Shown here one piece after another: positions 22,886 to 34,899 of a stretch of 64,000 nucleotides of DNA. Origin of the DNA: Molossus alvarezi (lineage: Eukaryota; Chordata; Mammalia; Chiroptera; Molossidae). Under the pieces are notes generated by a model that ran no database searches, had not been told where the DNA came from, and worked only from the letters and a program-made list of their open reading frames with translations. Location: assembly GCA_037176705.1 (NCBI GenBank), contig CM073898.1, forward strand, positions 42,385,488-42,449,487, in the 5' to 3' direction. A program made the position numbers and the translations under genes. Position 1 is the first letter of the stretch. Each line of letters begins with the position of its first letter.

Positions 22886-23539
22886 GCTACTTTACTGAAA
22901 GTTTAGAAGCCCAAGAGGTCCTTTCAGTTCTGATGTTAATCATCTGGTCCTAGAATAGTATGCCAAGATTCTCTGGAATGTAGTTTCCTCCTTTTACTAA
23001 TGAATAAAGTGAGCTAAATAATTTCTTGATCAGATTTTTAAATTATTTAAATATATCCAAAAAGTTTAGGTCATAGAAATTCTATCCACCCAATCTATCC
23101 ATTGTTGTTAGTGTTACACCAACTTTGAACTTTGCTATTGACTCCTCTTCTTCATCCTTTTAATGAAGGCAAGTGCCCAGTTTTCTCTCCCGGAATAGCA
23201 CTGGAGTAGCACTGGAGTAGCACTCCTAACCATCTGATGTGTACAGTATACTCTGTCAGACCAACCCTTCCACAGAGAACTACAAAAGCTAGACAAATTA
23301 TGAAACATAGTTATTTGAAGGCAGTGGAGAGCAACAAAGTCATTCAGGATTTGAGGGGCCATATTTTTGGAGGAAAGGAAAGCACATTCTCTCATAAGTC
23401 AGTGGCCGCAGGCCAAGGAAAGCCAAGAAGAAAATGGTGGCTTAGAGTTTTCGGTCGTCACATGAGTCTAAGTGGTAACATTTGGATTTTAATGTTTCTA
23501 AGGCAACCAGACATAGTATACATATAAAAATAGATGATA
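22886..23539. other. Unannotated stretch with a small tandem repeat
   Basis: The 11-bp unit CACTGGAGTAG occurs twice in tandem near 23201-23222. No gene or known repeat was recognised. Confidence 0.45.
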
Positions 23540-25606
23540 AGATAAAACTATAAAAAATATAAATTATAGTATTTTGAAATGCAACAACTAAATGAAGTAC
23601 TCAGTAAATAGATTTATCATGCATTAGACATAGCAGCACAAAAACAAAACAAAACAAACAAAAATTTCAGATGGAGGCAGGCTAGAAAAATGTGAGACAT
23701 ATAGGGACATCAAATAAAGGTCTAATATAAATGTAATTATAGTCATAGAAGGTACAGAGCAAGGTTTTAAGGAAAAATAGCAAATAAATATCCAAAATTA
23801 AGAAAAGATATAAAGCCATAGAAGTACATAACAATGAGAACCATATGCAGGATAAATTTAAAGAAAAACACACCTAGTCACAACATAGAAATACTGCTTC
23901 TAACCAAGGACAAATGTAAAATATTAAAAGGACAGAAATAGGCATTACAGTTTTTAAATAATTATCTTCCAATAAGCAATATCAAAATTATAGCTGACTT
24001 CTCAAGAGAAACAATGAAGCCAGAGAACAATAGAATGCAATCTAAAAGTAATGAGAGAAAACAACGCCAAACAATTATTCTAAAACTGGTAAATATTTCT
24101 TTCAAAAATATCCATGCTAAGGGACATTTTCAGACAAATTCTAAGAGAAATTATCATCAATATATCTGTAACAAAAGAATTATCAAAATATGTTCTATAT
24201 GAAGAAGGAAAATAAACCATAGAGGACCCTGAAGGTTCAAGAACAAATGAAGAAATACTCAATGGTAAATAAGTGCGTACACCTTCATAAATATTGAATG
24301 AATAACACATTAAATATCAGTCTTGTGTGGTTTAGAATGTACAATGAATTAAAGCTAACAGTAGTTTGTATTTGGGGAGGGGAGTAAATGTAGTTAAATT
24401 ATCCCTTGCATTGTAAGGGATATACATATTAACTTGGAATAAACTGTAGTAAGTCAAAGATACATATTGTTATATTTAGGGTAAATTGAAAGAATAATAA
24501 AGAAATATGTTACTAAAATATAATAGAAGGACATTAAAATAATTATCGAATTAACAAAAAAATAAAGGAACAATTGAGGAAAAATAGAATAGATGATGCA
24601 AATAAATAGTTTATAGTTAAATGATAGATTTAAATCCTCAAGGTAATTGCATTAAATGTAAATGGGTTTATTACTCCAAATATGAAATAAAACTTATCTG
24701 GTTAAATAAAAGAACAAAATCCAAGAGTATTTTTGCTTTAAATATCAAGATATTGAAAGTTTGATAGTAAAAGAATAGATTGCAAGCAGTAACCAAAAGA
24801 AAGCTGATTTAGCTCCTCCAGTATCAGAAGAATTATTGATAATAACAAGAAATGCTTCATAATGACAAAAATGGTCAAAAGATTAGGATACAAGAGTTCT
24901 ATTGTGTTCCTGATAACATAGTCTTAAAATATGTAAAGTAAAACCTGACAAAATGAAAAGGAGAATCATATGATACACAATCATATTGGACTTTTAAAAT
25001 CAGTTCAGCAGCTGATTGTATTAGATGACAAAAAAATCAGTAAGGTTAAAGACATAAATGACCAACTTAAACTAATTGATTCATATAAAATGTGAAGCTG
25101 CAAATTACAGAACAAATCTCTTTAAAAACGACTGAAACATTTAACATACAGGGCAAAAATAAGTATCAAAAAATTTTTAAATACTGAAATCTCACAGTTT
25201 GTTCCTGAAAATGGTAAAATTATGATAGCAATCAATAAGCAATGTCCAAATGATTATAAACCAAGCAATTCACTTCTATTTAACATGGGATTCGATATTG
25301 CAAAGATGTCAATTCTCTCCAAATTAATTTATGTCAATACGATCTCAGTTAAAATCCTAGCAGACTTTGTGTATATGTAAGTGTGTAGGTATAGAAAGTA
25401 ATAAGCTGATTCTAAAAGTCCTATGGAAATGCAAAGACCAAGAATATTCAAGACAATCTTGAAAAAAAAAAAAACAAAGTTGGATGAGTTTGAACAACCA
25501 CTTAATAATTACAGTTACTAATACTGTGTATATTGCCTCAGTACAGACAGACTTATTAATGGGACAGAATAGAGAATCTACAAAGAACCTCACACATCTT
25601 CAATTT

Positions 25607-25887
25607 CTTTAACACAGTGATTTTCAACCATATTCATCTTACGGCACACATAAGCTAATTACTAAAATTCTTCAGTACACCACAAAATATATTACACTTT
25701 TTGCCGATATGACAAAAAAAAAGTATAATTTTGATTCATTTACACCAGACGGTTATTGTGTTGGCTGTTGTCATTTTTTTATTTGACAGTCTCAGGGAAA
25801 AGAGGTCAGTGTCCCTGACTAAATAGTCACGTATTGCATGTTTTAAAATTTTTTGCAACACACTGGTTGAAAATCACTGCTTTAATG
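25607..25887. mobile_element. Non-autonomous hAT DNA transposon (265 bp) with 16-bp TIRs and 8-bp TSD
   Basis: The element is 25615-25879. The left end CAGTGATTTTCAACCA is the exact reverse complement of the right end TGGTTGAAAATCACTG. Flanking octamers are CTTTAACA (25607-25614) and CTTTAATG (25880-25887), 6 of 8 identical. The 8-bp duplication and CAGTG terminus mark hAT. It contains no transposase frame, so it needed a transposase in trans. It sits inside an old L1M, so it is younger than that copy. The named family was not identified. Confidence 0.9.
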
Positions 25888-26259
25888 TAAAGGTTAATTG
25901 CTGGGCCAATTAAGTATTCATACAAAAAAATAAGCCTTGATCCTCTCACATATTTAGAAAAATCAATTCCAGCTAGATTCTAGGACAAAATGCAAAGGTA
26001 GCACAATAAAGCTTCTAGAAGACAGCAAAAGAAAATTTCTTCATGACCTTGGGAAAGGAAAACTTTTCTAAGTAATATTAAACATAAAGAAAAATATTAA
26101 TAACTGAACTATTAAAATTAAGAACTTTTTATTATCAAAAGACACCAACTCAAATTTATGAGCAGACAAGCCACATCATGGGGGAATCTATTTGTAATAC
26201 ATGTATCTTGAAAAAGGAATTGTATCCAGAACAATATAACACAAAGACAAATAACCTAG

Positions 26260-26282
26260 TAATAATAATAATAATAATAAAA
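26260..26282. repeat. (AAT)n microsatellite
   Basis: About seven AAT units inside the old L1M. Confidence 0.9.
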
Positions 26283-27010
26283 TGACTTTACAAAAGAGGA
26301 TGTCAAAAGGCCAATAAGTATCAGAAAAGATGCTTGACACTATTGGTATTAGGGAAATGGAAATTAAAATTACAAATTAACCATGCCCCCCTCACCCCTG
26401 AGAGGTTAAAATAGAAAAAAAAAATTAAGACAAGGAAGGGAAAAAAAGAAAGAATATATTGGAATACCAAGTACTGAGAGGATATGGAGCAAGAAAAATT
26501 CTTATATATTAAAAATATTATTTGGTAATATCTATTAAGGCTGACATATGCATCATCTATGACTCAGCAATTTCACTCCCAACAAAAATAATTGCATGTA
26601 TGAAAATGTACACAGCAGCATTATTCCTAATAACAAATAACTATAAAAAATGGCAACAACTTAAATATTTGTCAACAGGAGATTAGATAAGTAAATAGTA
26701 GTATATTTATACATTGAAATTTTATATAGCATTGAAAATGAACAAACTACAGCTGTACTCAAATACCTGGATGAATTTCACAAACCTAACACTAAGCAAA
26801 AAAATCATGACACATAGGAGTTACCTTGCAAAGCAAGTGACTGTGACGAGGCATTGGGGAAGCTTCTGGTGTGTACTGATGATGGGCTATTTCTTCATCT
26901 GGGTGGTAACTACGTGGATGTGTCACTTCGTAAAAATATTTTGCATCATGTACTTAAAATTTATGCATTTTTATGTGTGTTATAATGTAATAATTAAAAG
27001 TTAAAAAAAA

Positions 27011-28514
27011 GAACCAAGAATAATGGAAATGTAGAAACATTTTTGCTGTAATGGGTAAAGTCACCAGGATGACTACACCAGTACTGACTTCATGATGATA
27101 AGCAAAGAAAAATCTGAATGAAAGTCTGGGAAAATACAGTTGGTTGGCGCCTGTAATGGACCAGCATATACTTCCATGCTAACCTCTCATTAAGTATTCC
27201 AGAATTGAGTAACATATTATGGTGGATAAAAAATGTCTCGTAATATGAGTAATTTTTTTACAAATCGAGAGCCAAGGTATATATATGCAAAATAAAGAAT
27301 AGTCAAAGTGAGTTTGTAATAAGGACAAACTCACGCAGAAGAGACTGATATACAGGTGTAATGAAAATAGCAATCAGTATTGGAGAAATCAGGGCAGAAT
27401 TCATAAGATATTCTGTGGAGTTTTGGATGCAAAATGTCACAGGGCTACCATTCTTAGTTTGACCAGTGGGATTTACATCTGACCACAGGGGCCCTTGGAA
27501 AATATGAGTTTGTATTGCTTTTTGTGAGTTTTTAATAGCGTACAGATAAATTAAGCCACTCTTTAAAAATAATAAGATTCACAATTCATTTCCCTTGAAC
27601 TCAGTGGAGAAAGATTTGGGCTGAGTGGCATCAGTGGTGGCTGAAAAAAATGTGCCTTGTCATCCTGGTCACTCTGTAACATCACTCTGTCTCCCCTGGG
27701 CTCTACAGAATGGCACTGAGGGTCCATTCACAGCAGGAAAGACCAGGAGGTCAAACTTCAAAATGACCCATCATGGCAGATTTTAAGACCAGGGGTTGTT
27801 TTTATTTATTTATTTATTTATTTCAAACTGCATTGGTTAAAAAGGTTCATTTCCCTTAAACCTTTAAGCACCAGATGGGCATGTACCTTCCAAGGACTCT
27901 TTCCTTCTTTAAAAGCACAATTGTTGTTCAGTTTCTCTCAGGTGCAGATTCATTAGCTCTTGACTGGCTCTCCTGGTTTGCCGACTACTTGTGGAAAAAG
28001 CCATTTACCCCGGCGAATGTCAAGGTTAGTGCAAACGGTCCTTGTCATCAGTCTCTCTGGCAGAAGGTCAGGGATAAGCTTCCTCAAATGGGCAGCGTCA
28101 AACAAAGCAGAGGCAGACTTAAGTCACCAAAAGGAAGAAAGGAGGCCTGCTCTGAGTTGATAAACATTCCTGTGAGCTTTGAGGACAAAAGATTAACTCC
28201 TCCATTGCCACTTTAAAACCTGTTCACTAGAAGATGCCTTATAATATCTGGATATTTTAGAGCATATGAGCTAGGTTTCTAAAGTAATGAATAACTATAT
28301 CTATCCATATCTGTACCTACATCCATCCGCTTATCTATCCATCACCTTGTTTAAATAAGTTGTGACTTTCAAAATCTCCCATTTGGAGTATATACCATTA
28401 TCCTAGCCTTGCTCTAGCGGATCATATTATTTTTGGAATTTCTCCCCACAGTTTACTTTCATAGGTAAGTTATAAACCACATATGAGGAACTGTCTCAGT
28501 CTTAGTAATATCTT
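27011..28514. other. Unique DNA with a (TTTA)n run
   Basis: (TTTA)n lies at about 27799-27823, and a degenerate TATC/CATC tract at about 28300-28345. An exon-like open stretch at 27942-28024 is discussed as a finding. No gene can be asserted. Confidence 0.45.
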
Positions 28515-29040
28515 AATTTAGTTTCATAGAATAATAAAATTCTGGAGTTGTTCGGAACCTCAACTAATTCAGTTCAATATTCCATCCGACAAATAAATCC
28601 ACAGCAGTCATTTTGGCAATTGGCCCCCAAACTCAGCTTGGTTATTCCAACGGACTGAAACACCCCTGCTTCACAGGAAGACTGTTCCAAGGTGGGGAAG
28701 GTTTCATTGTTACAACGAAAGCATTGTCTTATACTTAGCTAAAAGCCATCTCCAAGCAAATGTAGCCTGTTGGTTCAAGTTTTGCCCTTCAGCATGACAA
28801 AGGGGGATTAGTCCTTCCCCAACACCACAGCTCTCCAAATACTTGGAAGCTTAGACATGCAATATGAAAGGCTTTTCTCCTCTGCGTTTACTGTCCTACT
28901 TCTTACATTAAATGACTCTCAGTCGGCATTTTCCTGTTTGAGCTCCTCTGAATGACCACCAGTTTTCGCAATGTGTCCTTAAAATGTGAGACCCAGAAAT
29001 ATGAACCACACTTCAGATGTTGGATCACAAACTTCATATA
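28515..29040 (-). repeat. Ancient L3/CR1-like LINE relic
   Basis: The plus strand follows the reversed CR1/L3 3' part in order. It has a start like CATAGAATAATAAAATTCTG, then a GGAAGACTGTTCCAAGG region and GTAGCCTGTTGGTTCAAGTT. CCAAATACTTGGAAGCTTAG, GTCCTTAAAATGTGAGACCC and CACACTTCAGATGTTGGATC follow. CR1-type elements died out early in mammals, so a recognisable 500-bp copy is old. Assignment is from remembered consensus. Confidence 0.6.
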
Positions 29041-31430
29041 TATTTATGTATAATATATTATTTATTTTTACATATTTTATATATATTTATATGCACACAC
29101 ACCATTTTTCCAATACAGCAATTCCCACAATGATTCAAAGAGGAATCAATTAATACCAGAAAGACTTTTTATATAAGCTACAGCCAGCAAATTTGCTTTT
29201 GCATTTCTGTATTCCAATTACAAATCACACACCCGATATATGTTTTAAGTCATGGTAATCAGTTTTTAACTTAATTGTTTATCACCCACATTCAGCCACT
29301 TACTATACAGTAACATGTAAAAGGCTATATTATTCATACTGGAAAACAATAGAGACCCCGTATACTATTCTTTTGAGAACATTTGCTGTACTCACCTTTA
29401 CTATCTTTTCCTTAAGGTTTGCTGAGCAATTTTGTTTCTCTTTTTCAAAGTCGTCTTCAGGATTCTTGGTCAAATCACCAAGGTATCATCCTATTCATAA
29501 TTTTAACAACCTCAACACTTTTCCAGACAAATAAGTCCTGCTCTTGTGTGTGCACTATCACTTATCCAATCGAATTCAGATTAGAAATTGATGCTGATTT
29601 GTACTCATGAGTTCCATTGAACCACATGAATTAAAAATGGGACATTTTCAAGGTGCTTCCTACACCCTTTGCATTTGTCTTCTGTGTGTGATTCTGATTT
29701 TGCTTTCTTGTGACTTTTGCTTGGACTTTAATCCTATAGATTTTCTTCTATCCTCTCTACAATGTCTCCACATCATGTAATTATCTGGATTATTAAGAAG
29801 TGTTCCTTCTCTTCCTCATCCTCATTGACCTTCTCTGGCAAGGAGAAAAACTACTACATAGAGTATGTGCAACACTTGAATACTTGAGGGAGAAAAATTG
29901 ACCCAGGCACCATGGGATTAAGGGCAAGTCCTATAGTATCCACTTTTCTGGATGTGGCTTCTCCTAGAAACTGGTCTATATTGTCATGGCAGCCTGGCTG
30001 CCTGTCTCGTATACTCACTCCTGAGTGACTACAGTTCTATTCAAACCAGCCTGGGGACCCTTCCCTCCAACCACACTTTTTTCCCCCCCGTCTCCCATGG
30101 TCTTAACAATTGACACTAACTTTTACTTCTAGATGTCACTCTTGTGTTTTTAAAACTAGTATCTAAAAATACCAAGAAATTTAGTAGGCCTCCTCTTGAT
30201 GTTTCGCATCTTTTGCAGAAGGACTTGTTTTCCTACCTGCATTTATCTGTCCCTTGCTCCCACAGCCCCACACACTGGTTCAGACTTGTAACACCTTAGA
30301 TCCAGGAACTTGGAGTAACTTTGTAGCTAGGTACCGTCTTCAGGCTCAAGCCTCCACATCTCTCCGAGAGGCAAGCACAAAATGTACTTTTGTATGTATT
30401 TCCTGACTCGAAATCTCTGAGCTTTTCTAATATGTACCCAAAAGTCTCATCTCTGTAGCTAGACGTTCCTAGTTGCAAAACAGTTGTAAGCATAAGACTT
30501 ATTCATGTTTGATAAATATATGTCACATTAAAATAAACATATTTCAAGCCACATTGAGATCTTTTATAATTATCATTCTTTTCCTTAAAAAAGAGTCTTC
30601 CCAATTACTCAAGTTTAGACGTAAGAATGATCCAGTTAGAACTGTGGAGACCATAATAAGCTCTGTAAGAAGGTCTGTTCATTTAGATTCACCCAGAAAA
30701 TGCAGATAGATGCTGAATTTGTCCAGGAAGGACCAAGAAGGAAAGAGTTCTGAACTGAGCTTATTATTACCTTTACCCAGTGCACCTGCATTGCTGCAAA
30801 GCTTCACCAAGCCCCTTGGTGCTGTGTGCTGAGTGTTCCAAATGTTCCCCCTCATCCCCTCTCCCGCTATTGATGGCATAATCTTCATGGGTCGTGAGGG
30901 GAGAGGCTCACTCGGAGACTGCACCTGCTAAAAGGAGGAAAATCAATTTTCCTCATCCAAAAATACAGAATGGCTGGCACACAAACTAGTTGCTCAAGGT
31001 CCCTAAGGTCCAGAAGGGGAGTCCCATGAAGAAAGACATATGCTTGGAACAGAAGTCAATACCCTCTCCATGTAGCCAGAATAATAAGGGAAGTGGGGAA
31101 TGAAGAGGTGGAGGATGGAATGTTCTGGTGCAGGTCTCCAATTCTGCAATAAATATCAGGTGGAATATAGAGCCATTTTTGCATCCGAATATTGGGTGGG
31201 AATCTTTCTGAGAATAATCTGTAAATCTTAATATTTTAAATGTTCTCAAATGCTAAATTCAGCTGAAAGGTGTATCTATTGTGATTCATGTTTTACTATG
31301 TTACTACAACTCTTACCTATTTTATTACTACTTTACTTTTTCTTATTAGACTTTTCATATAATTGACATTTCTAGTTACAATTTTATTATTTGACACCAC
31401 AGATGATTTGTTACAAAATGCAAAGGTATA
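29041..31430. other. Unique DNA, AT repeat at the left edge
   Basis: An impure TA/TTTA-rich tract lies at about 29036-29095. The rest shows no recognised repeat or gene. The longest frames (81-87 codons) have no family resemblance. Confidence 0.45.
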
Positions 31431-31694
31431 GATTTGCATTCTTGGAAATTTATCAATTTCAATAACATTCTAAAACATTTCAAAGAATTATAATTTCACA
31501 TTTGTTTTCTACTTCTTTAATTTCTGTTGTATTTATAATTTTCTTTGAGTTTCACACTCCTCTCTTTTGTCCTAATTTCTATAGATGGATGCTCAGTTAT
31601 TTTAAAATTGTATCTTTTTCTATGTGCATCTAATTCTAAACGATTCCTCAAATTTCCTTAGCTACAATTTGTAAGTTGTATTTTCACTATCACT

Positions 31695-31985
31695 TATATT
31701 TATTTTCTTTTTTATTGAATGTATTTGTGTGACACTGGTTAACAAAATTATACAGGTTTCAAGTGCGCAATCCCACAACACATCATCTGTAGACTGTACT
31801 GTGTGTTCACCACCCCAAGTCCAGTCTCCTTCCCTCACCACTTATCCCCCCTATATCCTTCTCCACCTCCCCCAACCCCTCCCGCCCTGGCACTCTCCAC
31901 ACTACTGTCCATGTCCATAAGTTTCTCTCTCTCTCTCTAATTCTCTCTCTCTCTCTCTTTTTTTTTCTCTCAATCCCTCATACAT
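31695..31985 (-). mobile_element. L1 3' end fragment, minus strand
   Basis: TTTTTATTGAATGTATTTGTG, then ACACTGGTTAACAAAATTAT, ACAGGTTTCAAGTGCGC and CATCATCTGTAGACTGTACT. This is the reverse complement of a laurasiatherian-type L1 3' end (tail signal AATAAATTCAATAAAA in the family), followed by its CT-rich part. The target duplication is not clear. Confidence 0.7.
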
Positions 31986-32856
31986 TTTCTCTGTGGTCAG
32001 AGAACATACTCAGCATGACTACAGCCCTTTGAAATTTGTTTAGACTTTCTATGTGAACCAACAGATAATCTATTTGGGTTAATATTCCATGTGTACCTCA
32101 TATAAGTTTGTGTTCTGCTGATGTTGAATGAAATATTCTTTATCAGTCACATCATGCTTGTTAAATAAGTTGTTCACACATCCTATATTCTATCTTCTTC
32201 CTGGTTTATTCTTTGCTTAGTTTTATCAGTTAACTTTTAGAAATGTGTTAAACTATTTTCTATGTGTGTCCAACTCCTTTGCATTTTTCTCATTTTTTTG
32301 CCTAATTTTGAATTAATTGCAGTTTTTAAAAAGTATTTTATTTTTTCCTTCTATTACCTTGATATTATTTACTTTTAATATTTTTTTTCTTTTAGGGATA
32401 ATGCTATAGATTAGAGAATAAATACTTGACATATAAAAAGCTGACATAAGATGGTACTTCAATCTTTTCCCAGGCACTTCAAGGGCCTCAAAACATTTTC
32501 AATTCTCATATCTTATAAGCTGCAATTGTTACACATTTTGATTTGTGTATGTATGTAAAACCCTAAAACATATCATTCATTTTAATTTTTACATTAAATA
32601 TTCATTTAGATGTAGCTATATGTTTACCTTTGAATATTTTTCTCTCCTTTCTTCATACATTGAATCATTTCATTTATTCTATAGAATAGCTTTTGGAATT
32701 TTCTGTGTGTGTTGCTGTTATAGATAATGTTATGTTTTACTATTTTTCTGAAAATGTCTTTCAGAAGGATAATTTCACTAGTTATAAAATTCTAGGTTAA
32801 CATTTTTCATTTTTTAGCACAGAAGATATCATTTCAATGTTTTCTGGCTTCCACTG

Positions 32857-32857
<1 letters not shown>

Positions 32858-32896
<39 letters not shown>
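32858..32896. repeat. (TG)n microsatellite
   Basis: About 19 TG units. Confidence 0.97.
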
Positions 32897-32897
<1 letters not shown>

Positions 32898-32950
32898 GTC
32901 TGTTCTCAAATTGTGGCTCCTTTGATTGTAAATGTTAGTCAGCTGCTGTT

Positions 32951-33222
32951 AAGATCTTGTTCTTTGCCCTGAGCAGTTTTGCTCAGCGGTTAGAGCATTG
33001 GCCTTCAAAGCAAAGAGTCACGGGTTTGATTCCTGCCAAGGGCACACACCTTGGTTAGGGTCATGTTTCTTTCATGTTGATGTTTCTCTCTCTCTCTCTC
33101 TCTTTTTCTCTCTCTCTCTCTCTTGTGTTCTTGTTCTCCTTCATGCTTTATCTGAAGATTATTGGAAAAATATCCCCGGGCGAGGATTTTAAATAAAAAA
33201 TAAATAAAGATCTTGTTCTTTG
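32951..33222 (+). mobile_element. VES SINE (GAGGATTAAA form) with perfect 16-bp TSD
   Basis: The body is 32967-33206: CCTGAGCAGTTTTGCTCAGC, the A box, CAAGGGCACACACCTTGG, a long TC tract, GGGCGAGGATTTTAAATAAA and a tail. TSD AAGATCTTGTTCTTTG is exact at 32951-32966 and 33207-33222. Confidence 0.95.
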
Positions 33223-33620
33223 TCATTAGTTTACAGTAGTTCTATAATGTGTAATTTTCTCTAATTTGTTTTACTTGGGACTCATGGGGATTCATTTGTT
33301 ACTTATATTTATATTTCAGGAATTGTCTCTTCAAATATTTTTTTCTCAAACTCTCTCCGCTTTTCTTCTGGATACTTTCAGCATGTGTGTTAGACGCTCC
33401 TATTTTCTGTTTCTTATTCTCTCTTCTGCATTTTCCTTCCATTTGTTTCTCTGTACTACACTTATGACTTTTTCCACCTGACCTATGTACTAGTTTCCTA
33501 TTTTCTTTTGAACTGTGTACCTAATATGCCATTAAATCAGTGCACTGAGTTCTCAGTTGTGGTAATTATATTGTTCGATCCTAGTATTGACATGAAAGTT
33601 TTTAAATAGTTATTTTTAGT

Positions 33621-34121
33621 TTCTAGTTACTTATCATTCTTTGTTCTCGTTGCAACTCACTGAATCAGGTATCAGCATATACACTGAAATAAAAGTGGCC
33701 CTGAAAGCTGAACTCACCTCTCTGTGTGTCTAACTCCTCTTATGTTTTGGTTTGATAAGTTCTCAGTGTCTAACTAGCTTTCCAGTGCCTACAAGTATAT
33801 TTAAAAGAATATTTTATGTGTGTGTGTTTGTTTTTTCTAACAGGATAGTTGACTTACACTACCTATTCATCATTATCAGGACTGGAAATCCAGAGTTGAC
33901 TGATTTTCAACTATTGTTATTGTTATTAAATCAGTCAAAACATTCACTCTTTCTTGAATCAATTTTTGTATATATAAAAAAATATATATATTTAAAACAT
34001 CATATATAAATTTCATATATGTACTATATACTTATATATGATTTCTGTACAAATACATATTTAAAATATTTATGTATAGTTATATATTTTATTAAATTTC
34101 CATATAAATACAGGGGTGGGT
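33621..34121. other. AT-rich stretch with TA-rich low complexity
   Basis: Impure ATATAT runs occupy about 33968-34110. The left part may be decayed L1M, but no diagnostic block was seen. Confidence 0.45.
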
Positions 34122-34640
34122 AAAAGTAGGTGCACAACCCTGGCCAGTTTGGCTCAGCAGTTGGAGTGTTGGCCCACGGACCAACAAGCCGCAGGTTCAA
34201 TTCTGGTCAAGGGCACATACTTCGGTTGTGGTCATGTGGGAGGCGACTAGTCGATGTGACTCTATCACATCGATGTTTTTCTCTGTCTCTCTCTCTCCCT
34301 CCCTCCCACTCCATCTGATAATAAGTAGAAAATATCCTTGGATAAGGAATAAAAACAAAACATGGTAGACCCAGAAACATGGAAGTAGGGAACAGACTGA
34401 CAACCCTCAGAAGAGGATGTGGTGGGGGTGGGAAGAGTTAAACCACAGAACTTATATGCATGTACACGTAACCAATGGACATGGACGACAAAGCCGAAGA
34501 CGGGGTGGGGGGGATGGGAAGGAGGGTGCCAATGGGGTAAAAGTGAGAAACATCTGTAACAAAAAGAAATTAATAAATAAAAAATTTAAAAAAACACAAA
34601 AATAAAACAAAACAAAGCAAAACAAAAAAGTAGGTGTACA
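34122..34640 (+). mobile_element. VES-L1 chimeric retroposon inside one TSD
   Basis: The insert 34137-34625 has two parts in the same direction. A near-complete VES (about 34137-34360) runs from ACCCTGGCCAGTTTGGCTC through GGGCACATACTTCGGTTGTG and the TC tract to GGATAAGGAATAAAAACAAA. An L1 3' UTR (about 34361-34625) runs from CATGGTAGACCCAGAAACATG through CAGACTGACAACCCTCAG and a G-rich tract to GAAACATCTGTAACAAAA and an AAACA-rich tail. One duplication brackets the pair: AAAAGTAGGTGCACA (34122-34136) and AAAAGTAGGTGTACA (34626-34640), 14 of 15. No duplication exists at the junction. Template switching during L1 reverse transcription fits best. Confidence 0.85.
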
Positions 34641-34899
34641 GTTGTTAGTATGCAAAACAGAATTAATTCTTGTATTATTTATTTATTATAATATTATTTA
34701 GTTGTATTATTTGTCTCCTTATTAATATCGTTATTATTTCATATTTTTACTTATGATTTATCTTTTAGTTAATGATGGCTGGTAGTTTGATGTACTTTTG
34801 TGCACTCTTGTATATTTAATAAGTTTTGCCTTAAATATGCTCATGGTAGTCTCTTGTTACAGTTAAATGTCCTTCACATCTGTGATTATATCCCCTTTC
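34641..34899. other. AT-rich DNA, probably decayed repeat
   Basis: TTATT-rich sequence without a diagnostic block. Confidence 0.4.

Larger units (their letters stand above)
23540..27010 (+). repeat. Old L1M copy, plus strand, with ORF1 relic and hAT insertion
   Basis: The order is as in L1M. An ORF1 relic (about 23690-24260) includes GAACCATATGCAGGATAAAT, GCTGACTTCTCAAGAGAAAC and GGACATTTTCAGACAAATTC. An inter-ORF spacer follows (about 24300-24620). A reduced ORF2 includes CTTGAAAAAAAA near 25460, GGGACAGAATAGAGAATC and GCAGCATTATTCCTAATAAC. The 3' UTR has GGGAAGCTTCTGGTGTG and GTTATAATGTAATAATTAAA, then a poly-A at about 27002-27009. It is heavily decayed, with no usable frame. Confidence 0.78.
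31431..33620 (-). repeat. Old L1M LINE on the minus strand, with insertions
   Basis: The plus strand reads as reversed L1M. It includes TCTGTGGTCAGAGAACATAC and ATTCCATGTGTACCTC near 31990-32100. The L1M 5' half follows (GAAGGATAATTTCACTAGTT, CATTTCAATGTTTTCTGGCT, GGAATTGTCTCTTCAAATAT up to 33560). It is interrupted by another L1 3' end (31695-31985), a (TG)n run and a VES. Confidence 0.65.
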
